Assembly (NCBI GenBank): GCA_030159075.1
Contig: BROG01000256.1
Coordinates: forward strand, 852,595 to 916,594
Length of the DNA stretch: 64,000 nt
Origin: Atrina japonica
Lineage: Eukaryota; Mollusca; Bivalvia; Pterioida; Pinnidae
Direction of reading: 5' to 3'
Position 1 is the stretch's first letter. Each line of letters starts with the position of its first letter. The notes under the pieces are model-generated. The model saw nothing but the letters and a program-made list of their open reading frames with translations. It did no database searches and was not told where the DNA came from. Shown here piece after piece: positions 1-11,518 of the stretch. The translations under genes and the position numbers were made by a program.

Positions 1-176
1 TGTACCAAATTATCCATTTACGATATTTTATAAAACACATCTCAGAGGTGGTGATACTAAAAATAGTGATTGGTATTGATAGTATGTATGTTACAGAGAA
101 ATAATACTAGGCCTTATGCATTAAAAGTCATATACTGCTGTAGCCTTCTGAGTGTCTGAATAAAGGTGATACTAAC
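1..176 (-). other. Intron 6 (partial)
   Basis: AT-rich sequence after the exon 6 donor. No acceptor followed by the expected GVGY-AHFVGN-type continuation is present, so exon 7 lies outside the window. Confidence 0.8.
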
Positions 177-298
177 CAATAAAGATATGGTCGCTCCCTT
201 TCGACGGTTACCCCCGTAACAGGATCAAGTCTTAACCAGCATGTGAAAGTCCATCCACTCTGGTACGGCCAAGTCTTAATTGGAGGCAGTCCAATATA
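177..298 (-). CDS. NBEA: Neurobeachin-family exon 6 (residues 197-236 and two bases of 237)
   Basis: Acceptor TGTTTTGTAG (308-299), donor TG/GTTAGT (GT at 176-175), phase 2. It encodes YIGLPPIKTWPYQSGWTFTC, then WLRLDPVTGVTVERERPYLY. This is the entry to the concanavalin A-like domain of NBEA/LRBA (family: LPPIAKWPYQNGFT..TW.R.DP...N...EKPYLYC). The split final codon (TG plus the next exon) would be the expected Cys if exon 7 begins T or C. Substitutions at usually fixed sites (K-W to K-T-W, NGFT to SGWT) make this exon more diverged than exons 2-4. Confidence 0.92.
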
Positions 299-837
299 CT
301 ACAAAACACAAGAAATGAAAAAGCACATGAAAAAATATTATCAATATGCATGTAATAGTGTTCTACATCAGAATTCATGGCTTTAAAGATTCTACAATCA
401 CATTTCTAAAATCAATTCCAATTGTTATCCATTCAGTGTTAAGATTTCTACCATAACTTGTGTTGATGTACCACTCTCAAGCGGTGATATAAACGAAGCT
501 GCAGTTAGTTAAACATGTACAAATAACCAACAGGGCTGAATAAATCTCATTGGCTGAGCCCGAACTACTACTGTAATGAAATGTTTGTACATGAAGTTGC
601 ATCAGACCAGTTGTCAGCGGTCAAAGTTGGAGATTAAAGTATATGGAGGGAAAGAGGTCCGTTACTGAAGTCTCTAACAATGCTGGGTTTCCTACCTTTG
701 ACATATTGATGTAATCTGGAGATTGAATGATTATGAGTCTGAACCTGATAGTGTCTAGATGCCCAAGACATGATGTAGGCTGATAACCCATAGTACCAAT
801 CAGTGGTTTTCAGTTATGGTAGAAACAGATTCAACAA

Positions 838-986
838 CTCATGTAAGTTGATTATCATGTTTATCTAACTCTCCTTAGTTAATTGTCTTTTTCTGAAAAG
901 ACACTTGTTGAACCTCATGTCTTTTCAAATTTTGAAAATTAACTAACTCAAATTAGATAAACATGATAATTAACTTACACTCATTG
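838..986. mobile_element. Fold-back MITE-like palindrome
   Basis: The left arm (840-884, starting CATGTAAGTTGATTATCATG) is the near reverse complement of the right arm (940-985, ending TAACTTACACTC). Arms are about 45 bp. A second inner inverted pair (GTCTTTTTCTG / AAAAGACA) makes the whole element hairpin-forming. Non-autonomous DNA transposon is the simplest reading. Confidence 0.6.
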
Positions 987-1070
987 TGGAATCTCTATAT
1001 CACTAACTCTAGGTGTAGCACAACAAATATGACCTGTGCTACGGGTCCCATGACTATGCAGGGAGAGTTT

Positions 1071-1160
1071 TTAATCCATTCATCCCTAAAGACACATTTG
1101 GACTGGTCTAGGTAATTGATTTACAACAGAGTCCATTGTTTTTCAGGGGTTGATGAGTTA
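1071..1160. mobile_element. TTAA-bounded mini-palindrome (MITE-D), copy 1
   Basis: About 90 bp: CATTCATCCCTAAAGACACA at the left and TTCAGGGGTTGATGAGTTA at the right are inverted relatives of each other. An internal GGACT..AGAGTCC pair also folds. One of nine copies in the window. Confidence 0.65.
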
Positions 1161-1247
1161 GCATACCCTGCTACAGTGATCCAATAGTTTAGAGTTAAAT
1201 CTTACCCAGAATGCACTTGTATATCTCTCACTTTAGAGAGGTGTATC

Positions 1248-1475
1248 TATAGTAAACCATATAACCTGGCAGAGTGGAGTCTCATGAACCCTTTCCTGAC
1301 CTGGACAAGTACAGATTTTACTGGTAAGAGTAATTGTTCCTACTTGTCATAATAAATAGGAATAAAACTTTCCTGTTCGGCTTGTCATAACTGAAAAGTG
1401 AGTAGAATTATCCATATGATAATCAAAAGGTTACTCCGCCCTGCCAAGTTATATGAATCAGAGTATATCATTTCA
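1248..1475 (+). repeat. Dispersed repeat R1, copy 1
   Basis: Shares blocks such as ATAACCTGGC, CTTGTCATAACTGAAAAGTG and AAAGGTTACTCCGCCC with 62335-62612; part of it recurs inverted near 6960-7095. A 73-codon open frame here (1398-1619) is part of the repeat, not a gene. Confidence 0.6.
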
Positions 1476-1894
1476 TCTTACGATGCCCTACGATGTAGAC
1501 AAGCTACACTCACTAACCATAAGTTAGCCAGAACCTCTGTATTACCTCATACATATTTTAAAATATCAATAACTATACACATATGCATCACTTGTAATAT
1601 GTTGGTAGGAGAAAAATAATCATTTAGTGGAAACAGAAAAATTTCAACCCTCAGGTCATGATTCTACAATGTCTAGATCTTGGTTACAGCCTTGGGCTAG
1701 ACATTGAATAGTCTTGCTCCCTGGGTCGAGATAATTCTATCTTATCAACAATAGGGGGACTCTATTATTCACACAATGTTAATTAAATGAGGTGTTTGTT
1801 ACAATGCAGAAAATAAGAATGCAATGCTAATATATGATGTAATTTCTAATTAATTTCTTTCCAAAAGGTGTCTAAAACTATTCTATATATGTAC

Positions 1895-1990
1895 CGATCC
1901 TTTTTTGCCTGGAAAACTAAAGAATTCATCTGGTCCATCTCTCTGTGGCATCAGTTCCAGTACAGACAAAAGTCTTACAGAATGCCGTTG
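1895..1990 (-). CDS. NBEA: Neurobeachin-family exon 5 (residues 165-196)
   Basis: Acceptor TTATTTTCAG (2000-1991). The exon has 32 codons, phase 0 at both ends: [20 protein letters not shown], then [12 protein letters not shown]. It matches family 'PRHAVKLLSVL..MPQRHGPD.FF.FPG' and the insect-like FPG-K-GS ending. The donor is TCG/GTACAT (1894), a poor match beyond GT. The join to exon 6 nevertheless gives FPGKKGSYIGLPP, the same length as vertebrate FPG.....I.LPP, which supports it. Confidence 0.92.
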
Positions 1991-2763
1991 CTGAAAATAA
2001 AAAAAAATAAATAAAAATAAAAACTTCAATATTAGTTTACTGTTTGAAATGTGATATTAGATTGTCACAAATTGTAATTATGTATCTTATAACAAGAGAT
2101 GTCAGAGGACAACAAAGCTTGCCAGGGAAGCATTGTATATCATTCTTGAAATTTTGACAAAGAAGTAGGTCAAATTGCATTATCTAGGTTATGAGGTCAA
2201 AGGTCATGGTGCCATCTAGTGGGGCTGATCATAAGGACTGCACACTGAGAAATATAAAAGCTCTACTAATTACATTTTAAAAATGTCCAGTGGCGATGCC
2301 GAGGACATGGCATTAGCTCTTCGGACATTTTGTCCAGGTGAGCTAAACTGACCTAAAGTTACAGGTATAAACAAGACTGATTTGCTAATTAAGTTAAATA
2401 TAATTGTCACTGGTTTCCTGTCGAAATAAGACAATGCTAGTTTTTGATTACTTAGACATTTTAGTGGTAGCCAACTGAAGACTAGAAGTGTATGAATATA
2501 AAAGAATAGTTGATTTTTTTTATTCTTCTGGTGTAAAAGTCAAAAGTAAATGAAAAGAAAAAATACAAAACAACAATTTTTCCACACAATAAAACTTAAT
2601 AATTCGCTAAAAACTAAGAATGTTCTCTACTTGGCCTACTCAGCCAAATCAGCTTCCAATCAGTTAAAGTAGAATTAATTTATTCTTAAATTTTATGGCG
2701 CCAAATCATAAGTGCTTCTTTAACTTTGACTAATTAACTATTTTGATTACAAATTATACAAAC
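1991..2763 (-). other. Intron 4
   Basis: Ordinary AT-rich intron. A short GGTCAAAGGTCATGG motif is at 2192-2206. Nothing else recognised. Confidence 0.75.
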
Positions 2764-2864
2764 CCATTCACTGCCTGAAGATTTCAAAATGGCAAACAAC
2801 AACTTGAGTTCTCGAACAGTGATGCTGTAACTTGCTAATGAACTCAACATATCCACCAGTAATT
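2764..2864 (-). CDS. NBEA: Neurobeachin-family exon 4 (residues 131-164)
   Basis: Acceptor GATATTACAG at 2874-2865. The two leading bases complete codon 131 (Glu), followed by LLVDMLSSLASYSITVRELK and LLFAILKSSGSEW. This is the most conserved helical segment of the family N-terminus (LLVDMLG.LASYSITVKELKLLF). I place the donor at TGG/GTTTGT (2763), phase 0. It is a weak donor, but it keeps the family's invariant Trp and joins directly to QRHSVRLL of exon 5. An alternative donor (GTGAAT) eight bases earlier would lose the Trp. A MITE (2913-3102) lies 48 bp upstream of the acceptor. Confidence 0.93.
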
Positions 2865-2912
2865 CTGTAATATCAACGTTTATCTTAAGTAATGTGTACA
2901 TACATGTATCTG

Positions 2913-3102
2913 TACAGTGGAACATATTTTGAGAGACCACCGTCATAAAAAAACCCACCTGTCTTCTGAAACCGCATTCTGAAAACCACTGGATTAAATA
3001 ATCCTTCACATATAACTTCTTTCGAGAGACCACCTGTCTTTTGAGACCACATTTGGGTTACAGATACAGATGGGATGGTCTCTAGAGACAGATTTCACTG
3101 TA
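2913..3102. mobile_element. Tc1/mariner-like MITE (MITE-A), in intron 3
   Basis: Begins TACAGTGGAAC and ends TTTCACTGTA. With TA as the target duplication, the termini are CAGTG(G/A)AAC-type inverted repeats. The body carries repeated GAGAGACCACCTGTCTT blocks seen in more than ten other copies. Its edge is 48 bp upstream of the exon 4 acceptor. Confidence 0.7.
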
Positions 3103-3154
3103 TTACCAGTAGTTATATGCTGTTCCTACAAGTCTTACATAGTTGGATTTCCTT

Positions 3155-3222
3155 CTTAGCTCTATCAGTAGAGCTCTAGACTTGTACACCAGGGGTCACT
3201 GGTTCAAAGCAACATCAGAGGT
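3155..3222 (+). repeat. tRNA-like SINE head (Thr-type), fragment
   Basis: TTAGCTCTATCAGTAGAGCT resembles an A box, and CACTGGTTCAAAG a B box, with an anticodon-like TTGTACA between them. No complete tRNA fold, and the tail is replaced by the minisatellite that follows. Confidence 0.4.
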
Positions 3223-4594
3223 AATATATGTCTGTTATATATCAACGTATAATATATGTCTGTAATATATACAGTGTATAATATATGTCTGTTATATATA
3301 ATGTATAATATATGTCTGTTATATATATAGTGTATGATATATGTCTGTTATATACAGTGTATAATATATGTCTGTTATATATACAGCGTATAATATATGT
3401 GTTATATATACAGCGTATAATATGTCTGTTATATATACAGCGTATAATATATGTCTGTTATATACAGCATATAATATATGTCTGTTATATATAGTGTATA
3501 ATATATGTTATATATAGTGTATAATATGTCTGTTATATATAGTGTATAATATATGTCTGTTATATATACAGTGTATAATATATGTCTGTTATATATACAG
3601 CGTATGATATATGTTTGTTATCTATAGTGTATAATATATGTCTGTTATATATAGTGTATAATATATGTCTGTTATATATACAATGTATAATATATGTCTG
3701 TTATATATAGTGTATAATATATGTCTGTTATATATACAGTGTATAATATATGTCTGTTATATATAGTGTATAATATATGTCTGTTATATACAATGTATAA
3801 TATATGTCTGTTATATATACAGTGTATAATATATGTCTGTTATATATACAGTGTATGATATAAGTCTCTGTTATATATAAAATGTATAATATATATGTCT
3901 GTTATATATACAATGTATAATATATGTCTGTTATATACAGTGTATAATATATGTCTGTTATATACAGTGTATAATATATGTCTGTTATATATAGTGTATA
4001 ATATATGTCTGTTATATACAGTGTATAATATATGTCTGTTATATATACAATGTATAATATATGTCTGTTATATACAGTGTATAATATATGTCTGTTATAT
4101 ACAGTGTATAATATATGTCTGTTATATATACAACGTATAATATATGTCTGTTATATACAGTGTATAATATATGTCTGTTATATATAGTGTATAATATATG
4201 TCTGTTATATATACAGCATATAACATATGTCTGTTATATACAGTGTATAATATATGTCTGTTATATATACAGTGTATAATATATGTCTGTTATATATACA
4301 ATGTATAATATATGTCTGTTATATACAGCGTATAATATATGTCTGTCATATACAGTGTATAATATCTGTGTTATATACAGTGTATAATATATGTCTGTTA
4401 TATATATAGTGTATAATATATGTGTTATATACAATGTATAATATATGTCTGTTATATATATAGCATATAATACATGTGTTATATACAGTGTATAATATAT
4501 GTCTGTTATATATACAGCATATGATATAAGTCTCTGTTATATATAAAACGTATAATATATATGTCTGTTATATATACAGTGTATAATATATGTC
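3222..4594. repeat. AT-rich minisatellite, 23-29 bp unit
   Basis: About 1.4 kb of head-to-tail TGTATAATATATGTCTGTTA followed by TATATACAG or shorter variants. Units differ mainly in the length of the TATATA run. Open frames across it (3312-3494, 3895-4140) are repeat translations. Confidence 0.95.
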
Positions 4595-4595
4595 T

Positions 4596-4797
4596 CTATT
4601 TGAGCCCCGCTGGACCTTAAGCTGATTTTTGTGAAAAAGTTTGCCAATTTACATGCGGAAGCGCGGTGGTCCTTTCCAAGTACAATGTAACCGGCTTTTC
4701 TCCACCACCTTATAAAAACTGGCCACCACCATATAACTGAAAAGCTGTTGAGTGTGATGTAAAACTCTATTTAAAATCAAAACCAAATCACAACACC

Positions 4798-4801
<4 letters not shown>
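4596..4801 (+). mobile_element. SINE-1 copy, 5' truncated
   Basis: Carries the SINE-1 body: TTGAGCCCCGCTGGACCTTA, AAGTTTGCCAATTTAC, GGTGGTCCTTTCC, CTCCACCACC..AAAACTGGCC and TGTTGAGTGTGATG with an AAATCAAA-type tail. The tRNA head is missing, apparently replaced by the minisatellite. Confidence 0.7.
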
Positions 4802-4843
<42 letters not shown>

Positions 4844-4884
4844 TATATTTATACATACATATATATATATATATATATAATATA

Positions 4885-4934
<50 letters not shown>
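4802..4934. repeat. (TA)n microsatellite
   Basis: Nearly pure AT alternation of about 130 bp, able to extrude cruciforms. Confidence 0.95.
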
Positions 4935-4938
<4 letters not shown>

Positions 4939-5304
4939 CCCTTGATCGTATGCATACATAGTTGTTCAACTAAGTCCACAGTAAGGCAGAATTAATGACT
5001 TAATGGACCTTCCTTTGATCAACAACAGAATTAACAATAAGTATGCTCTCGGCTAATTTACACAATTACATTTGATGATATGACAACCAACACATGTATT
5101 ATGTTAAACTGGTTTGTATCATATACTATATTTGATGATCTGACTTCTAATATGTTAAACTTGTTTGTATCATAAGGAGGGTATTTATTTTTGTCTCCAT
5201 GGAATATGAAAATGCTGGCGTTATTTATCATACAGTAATCAAAGCAACCCATAGTACAAATATTCAGAGGCAAGGGATTTTCTGAGAACCAGAAATTTTA
5301 ACAT

Positions 5305-5395
5305 TTAATTTATCAACCCCTAGAAAACAATGGATTCTTCTGAAAATCAATGACTTAGACCAGTCCAAATGTGTCTTTAGGGGTAAATGAGTTAA
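5305..5395. mobile_element. MITE-D, copy 2
   Basis: TTAA at both edges (5305-5308, 5392-5395). Inner ATCAACCCCTAGAAAACAAT and TGTCTTTAGGGGTAAATGAG are inverted relatives. Confidence 0.65.
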
Positions 5396-5588
5396 CTTAA
5401 GTGCCTTTTACTCCATTTTTCATCTTCGATTAATTTGAACTACAAATAAAAATACGTTACATCATTAATGAGAGCAGGAAATTTTAAGAAAAAAATCTAT
5501 ACACCAAAACTGTGTTGGATAAATAATTAATACATTCATTTAAGTTTGAGAAAGTGCTTATGGACTTAAGCAGATGAATAAAGTGAAG

Positions 5589-5770
5589 TACAGTGATATT
5601 TGTATATAAAGACCTCCTTAGGGACACAACAAAACCAGTCTTTATAGGGAGGTGGTCTTCATATAGAGTTTGACTTGTACACGAATGACACTATTGGGGA
5701 CAGCAAAAAACGGTCTTTGTGACCAGGTGGCTTTTATACACAGGTGGTTGCTAAAGCAGGTTTTACTGTA
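5589..5770. mobile_element. Tc1-like MITE, variant B
   Basis: Bounded TACAGTG...TTTTACTGTA, about 182 bp. The body includes ACCAGTCTTTATAGGGAGG and GGTCTTTGTGACCAGGTGG. Related copies at 24890, 43412 and 48243. Confidence 0.65.
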
Positions 5771-5919
5771 TTGCTGAACGTACAAGCTCCAACAGAAAGG
5801 GATTCTCTCAAACATGGATAACATGTAAATATCTATAGCAATTTTTCCAAGTGTGAAATGAATGCTTTGCCAGTGAGCAACAACAAGTGGTCCCGTAGTT
5901 CACCTGTGTTATAAATTAC

Positions 5920-6046
5920 CTGCTATGACATCATCAGAATCTTTTAACAGGTAGAGACTGTGCTCTATCAAACCAACTTCAGAACAAGCTTGCAAGTTGC
6001 GTCGGCTTTTCTTCAGTATTGCAGTAAACACACTCCATATCTCCGC
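5920..6046 (-). CDS. NBEA: Neurobeachin-family exon 3 (residues 89-130 plus first base of codon 131)
   Basis: Acceptor TTTTTTAG at 6054-6047, donor GCAG/GTAATT (GT at 5919-5918). The exon has 42 codons plus one base. It begins [19 protein letters not shown] and continues with EVGLIEH; both are near-verbatim family motifs (AEIWSMFTAIL.KS.RNLQ and TEVGLIE). The end, DSDDVIA, matches the family DDMIA that precedes LLVDML in the next exon. Alignment to the vertebrate sequence has no gaps. Upstream on the coding strand, intron 2 ends in a short AT-rich stretch. Confidence 0.95.
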
Positions 6047-6959
6047 CTAAAAAACAATGAAATTTACTAAATTTGAGTGACATACACTGGTGCAAAAAAT
6101 GTAAAAAAATATATAAATGTATATAAAAAGAATACATTTTCATGACAAAATTTAACCATGATACAGGTAAATTTAACAGGTATGATATAAGATAAAATGA
6201 ATGCACAGGTGATGCAGACAGAATTACAGTATATGGGCGGAACATACAACATAAATACATGAATGTATAGGTCTACCAAGGTAAATTGGCATATGTTTAC
6301 AAACACAATGAGTCTAAATGAAAACATAACAAGGGTGACAGGCTTCTTGTCAACACCAAAATATTTGAGTTTCAGTTACACATGGAGCTTGTGCAAGGCA
6401 ATATGTTTTCTTAGTACACCCTATTTCTGGAAATAGCCTATGTTGTTTTGGTTTTTGATAGAACTCAGATAAGGCACTTTATCTTGCAGACCTATATTGT
6501 CCAATTTACATAAGATGCAAATCCGAATATTAATCATAGAAGGGCTAATTTCAATCATTCGACAGTCCAGAGGGTTGTGGATTGCTATGTTACCCTCTTG
6601 TGCTTCCATTCTTTTATGATTTATGTAAGTGTATATAATTGGATGAATCAAATGCATAAACCAATGAAAAACCAGCTTTCATTTAATCGTCGCTCTTAGT
6701 CATTCATGGAAAAGAACAGCTTAAAGATTTCGAAAATCAATCTGTGCAGGAGTTAAACATTAAATTTTTTTTTGTTTCGAAATTTTGAAATAGTCATATA
6801 ATAGTCATACAACTTTGAAATAGTTGTACAATAGTCATACAATTACTGGCTTTAGTTTCGGGTGACATAAGGATTTATCAGTCCAAAGAAACATAATACT
6901 GACCTTGGCTTTCGACTGATAAATCCTTATATCGTCCTTAACAAAAGTCAATAATTGTA

Positions 6960-7095
6960 TAATGTACAGCGACAAGCAGGAACAATTACTATATTCAGTG
7001 TAATTTTAATGTTATGCTTTTTGACCTAAAATTCAAACTCATCCAGGTCAACAAGGGGTTCACGAGACTCCACCTTCCCAGGTTACCTGAATTTG
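6960..7095 (-). repeat. Dispersed repeat R1, inverted partial copy
   Basis: Reverse complement reads GTGGAGTCTCGTGAACCCC and CAATTGTTCCTGCTTGTCGC-like blocks, matching 1248-1475 and 62335-62612. Confidence 0.5.
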
Positions 7096-8494
7096 ACTTG
7101 AACTGTCTTTATCTGATAGAGATATTGGCACAGTCTATGTCATAATATATAGACATATATCACACTGATAAGTTCACATCATATTAGTCATATACATTAT
7201 ATAACAGTATTTGACAGTGATCCACAAGTGTTATATAGATAAGATATGACAAAATTAATACATATGATGGCATGACATACATGTGCATGTATATACACTT
7301 GATTTTAGTAAGAACATTTCATTCAGAAATGAGATACACACACGTCATATGAGAAGTACAAGTAACATCTGTGTGCACGCGTACACACACACGCGTACAC
7401 ACACACAGGACAGATATATATATGTATCTATATATCCAGGTTTCGAATTAAGCAGTAGTCCGCAAGTCCGAGACAAGTTATTTCTGCATTGGAATGGTTT
7501 AAGTTTTGCTTCAGCTAGTCCGGTTGACTAGCATAAACATGAGAACTGAAAGTGTATGTACACGTGTACATTGAACACCAGAATTACCTAATCAGACATA
7601 AACAGATAACTTACTCAAACTACCAATTCCGTAATTCTAGTACTGATTTGGTATATATGTGTCAATTTGGAAATATGCTGTACCACTTAGGGACAAGTGA
7701 ATTTGTTGTAGGACCAGTAAAATTTGTCTCTGACTAGTTTGACTGATAAATGAGACAGGAGTACTAATTTTGACCCCTGATATCAAGAATGACACAACCA
7801 CAGTAAGTGGAACCAAAGTTACATGGAAATCATGACACTTCATATAAACAATTACTCTACTGAGCATTTAAAATATTCAATTTACTTTGTTATTTTGAGA
7901 TAAAAATAATCAATTAATCAAATGACTATAGAAATTGATTAATTCTGTTCCAAGTCAACATTCCTTTTTTCTAGTTTGGGATAATGGATGTTAACAAACA
8001 AGCTACACAGAAGTAGATATGAGACATTTCATGCAAGTACAAGTGGAATCTCCACATTTTCAAAGATCTGAGAGAAGTTGATGTCACGCTGCTCTCCGTG
8101 ATAAACACAAATGCACACTCTACTGTCGGTTACAGGAGGTATTTAATTACAATAAAGAAACATCAGAAACCAACAGGAAAGAGACGTTAAGTGACTTAAA
8201 AAAACAGCATCAATCACTTGTAACTATGGTAATCATTACTGTTGCTGTGTGTGATACTGCAGAATACATGCAGTGTATCATCTTGCCATTCATCCATTTT
8301 TAGAATTTACTAAATACACTACAAGTATAAGAATGATCATCAATCAAATCTGATCAGTCAAACAAGTACATTGGTTCATGTCCCACTGGTTCTTGAAAAG
8401 TTGAAAATGTCTAAACTTATATTTTCAGGTTACTAAGTTGTCTGTGACTTTGAAATTTTGTCAAATTTGTATCATTGTACAATAGACTAGTTGA

Positions 8495-11400
8495 GGGCCT
8501 TTCTGAATTTTGACTGGACAATTGGTAAGGGCCCAATTAATCAGAGTATGACTGGATAATTGATAAGGGCCTAATAAGAGTATGACTGGATAACTTGTAA
8601 GGGCCTAATAAGAGTAGTAAGTAAGGGCCTAATAAGTATGACTGTAATATGAGTATGACTGGATAATTGGTAAGGGCCCTAATTTGAGTTATTGGACAAA
8701 TAAGAGTATGTCTGGACAATTGTAAGGACCCAATTAGAGTGACCTACAATTGATAAGGGCCTAATAAAAGTATCACTGGACAATTTGTAAGATTGGATAA
8801 CTTTTTTGTAAGGGTCAAATAAGAGTATGATTGGACAATTGATAAGGATCTTATTAGTGTATAATTTGTTGAAGGGTCCTAATGGTGTTGGATAATTGGT
8901 AGGATTATGACTGGACAATTGGTAATATAAAAGCCTAGCTATTAGAGTATGTCTGGACAATTTGTAAGGACCCAATTAGAGTATGACTGGACAATTGATA
9001 AGGGCCTAATAAGAGTATGACAATTTGTAAGGACCCAATTAGAGTATGACTGGACAATTGATAAGGGCCTAATAAGAGTATGACTGGACAATTTGTAAGG
9101 GCCTAATAAGAGTATGACTGATCAATTTATAAGGCCTAATAGGAGTATGACTGAACAATTTGTAAGGGCCTATTAGAGTATGTCTGGACAATTTGTAAGG
9201 ACCCAATAAGAGTATGACTGGACAACTGATAAGGGCCTAATAAGAGTATGACTGGACAATTTGTAAGGACCCAATTAGAGTATGACTGGACAATTTGTAA
9301 GGGCCTAATTAGAGTTTGTAAGGGCCTAATAAGAGTACCGGACAATTTGTAAGGGCCTTTTGAGTATGTCTGGACAATTTGTAAGGACCAAATTAGAGTA
9401 TGACTGGACAATTGATAAGGGGCCTAATTAGAGTATGACTGGACAATTTGTAAGGACCTAATTAGAGTATGACCTAATTAGAGTATGACTGGACAATTTG
9501 TAAGGGCCTAATTAGAGTATGACTGGACAATTTGTAAGGGCCTAATTAGAGTATGACTGGACAATTTGTAAGGGCCTAATTAGAGTATGACTGGACAATT
9601 TGTAAGGGCCTAATAAGAGTTATAACTGGATAATTTGTAAGGGCCTATCTCAAGAGTATGACTGGTCAATTTATAAGGGCCTAATAAGAGTATGACTGGA
9701 TAATTTTTAAGGGCCTAATTAGAGTTTGTAAAGGCCTAATAAGAGTATGACTGGACAATTTGTAAGGGCCTATTAGAGTATGTCTGGACAATTTGTAAGG
9801 GTCAAATAAGAGTATAACTGGATAATTTGTAAGGGTCTTATAAGAGTATGACTGGACAATTTGTAAGGGTCAAATAAGAGTATGACTGGACAATTTGTAA
9901 GGGTCAAATATGAGTATGACTGGATAATTAATAAGGACCTAATTAGAGTATGTCTGGACAATTTGTAAGGGCCCAATAAGAATATGTCTAGACAATTTGT
10001 AAGGGCCTAATAGGAGTAGGACTAGACAATTTGTAAGGACCAAAAGTATGACTGGACAATTTTTAAGGGCCTAATTAGAGTACGACTGGACAATTTGTAA
10101 GGACCTAATTAGGGTATGACTAGACAATTGATAAGGGCCTAATAAGAGAATGAATGGACAACTTGTAAGGACCTAATTTAATAATGACTGGACAATTTGT
10201 AAGGACCTAATTAGTGTATGACTGGATAAGGGCCTAATAAGAGTATGGATTGATGAGGGCAATTGAGTATGATTGGGTCCTAATTAGTGTATGACTGGAT
10301 AATTTGTTAAGGACCCAATTGAGTAAGGACAATTTGTGAGGGCCTAATTAGACTTTGTAAGGGCCTAATAAGAGTATGACCAGACAATTTGTAAGGGCCT
10401 AATTAGAGTATGATTGGATAATTTGTAAGGGCCTATCTCAAGAGTATGACTGGTCAATTTATAAGGGCCTAATAAGAGTATAACTAGATAATTTGTAAGG
10501 GCCTAATAGGTGTATGACTGGACAATTTGTAAGGGCCTATTAGAGTATGTCTGGACAATTTGTAAGGACCAAATTAGAGTATGACTGGACAATTGATATA
10601 TGATGGACAATTTGTAAGGACCCAAGCTATGACTGGACAACTTGTAAGGGCCTAATTAGAGGTATGGGCCTAAAAGTTACGACTGACAATTTGTAAGGGC
10701 CTCTTAGAGTGAACAATTTGTAAGACCTAATTTAATAATGACTGGTACATTTGTAAGGGCCTAATTAGAGTATATGACTGACCTTGTAATTTAAAATGAC
10801 TGTGACAATTTGTAAGACAATTGTGTAGACTGGGATAAGGGCCTAATAAGAGTATGACTGGACAATTGATGAGGGCCTAATAAGAGTATGGAACACTGGG
10901 ACTAATAAGATTATGATTGGGGTAAGGGTCTCTAAATGTGCTGACAATTGAAAAAGGCCTATCTAACATGGTGTTGGATAATTGGTAAGGGCCTATCTGA
11001 ACTGGTGTTGGACGATTGGTAAGGATTATCTAAAGTGTTATTGGACAATTGGTAAGGATTATCTAAAGTGTTGTTGGACAATTGGTAAGGATTATCTAAA
11101 GTGTTATTGGACAATTGGTAAGGATTATCTAAAGTGTTATTGGACAATTGGTAAGGATTATCTTAAGTGTTATTTCATAAAATTATCTAATGTTATTGGA
11201 CAGTGTGGCCTAGCTAAACTGTTATCATGGATGTAAAGTTGATTGGGGCCTCTCTGAAATGTGACTGGGTAATTAGTAAAGACCTATATAAAGTGTGACT
11301 GGACAATTGGTAGGGGCCTATCTAAAGTGTTATTGGAAACTGATGAGGGACTCTCTAAATTGTGACAAAACAATTGGTAAGGGCCTATCTCAAGTGTTAA

Positions 11401-11518
11401 TGGAAATTGGTAAGGGTGTCTGTAAATTGTGACTGGACAGTTCATAAAAACTAATATGAAGTGTGGCTGTACAATTGGTAAGAGCTTTTTTGTGAGTGGT
11501 CAGTTGGTCAACACTTAC
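8495..11518. repeat. 33-34 bp minisatellite of intron 2, continuous with exon 2
   Basis: About 3 kb and some 80-90 units. 8495-10960 is dominated by GACTGGACAATTTGTAAGGG CCTAATTAGAGTAT variants; 10961-11460 has a cleaner sub-block, TTGGACAATTGGTAAGGATT ATCTAAAGTGTTA. 11460-11518 holds decayed units running straight into exon 2. On the coding strand the unit reads TTACCAATTGTCCAATAACA then CTTTAGATAA, against exon 2's TGACCAACTGTCCAGTAAAT then CTTCAG/GTAAGT. Small translated frames in it are not genes. Confidence 0.93.

Larger units (their letters stand above)
299..1894 (-). other. Intron 5
   Basis: Holds a 45-bp-arm fold-back element (838-986), a TTAA-bounded mini-palindrome (1071-1160) and a member of a dispersed repeat (1248-1475). 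Nothing coding is recognised. Confidence 0.8.
2865..5919 (-). other. Intron 3
   Basis: Almost entirely repeats: a MITE-A copy, the AT minisatellite, a truncated SINE-1, a (TA)n tract, a TTAA palindrome and a second MITE. About 300 bp at each end is unremarkable. Confidence 0.8.
6047..11518 (-). other. Intron 2
   Basis: The exon 3-proximal half (6047-8490) is mostly unique AT-rich DNA with a copy of repeat R1 (inverted, 6960-7095), a 20-bp inverted pair (6865-6884 / 6917-6936: ATAAGGATTTATCAGTC) and a short CA/CGTACA tract at 7376-7410. The rest is the 33-bp minisatellite reaching exon 2. Confidence 0.8.

Noticed and set aside
2734..3033. 99-codon ORF taken as one coding exon
   Set aside because: Only 2764-2864 is exon 4. 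The N-terminal part reads through the acceptor into the MITE-containing intron and the last residues read into intron 4.
8495..11460. Regularly spaced 33-bp repeats considered as a CRISPR array
   Set aside because: Units are contiguous with no unique spacers, and the DNA is clearly eukaryotic with spliced genes.
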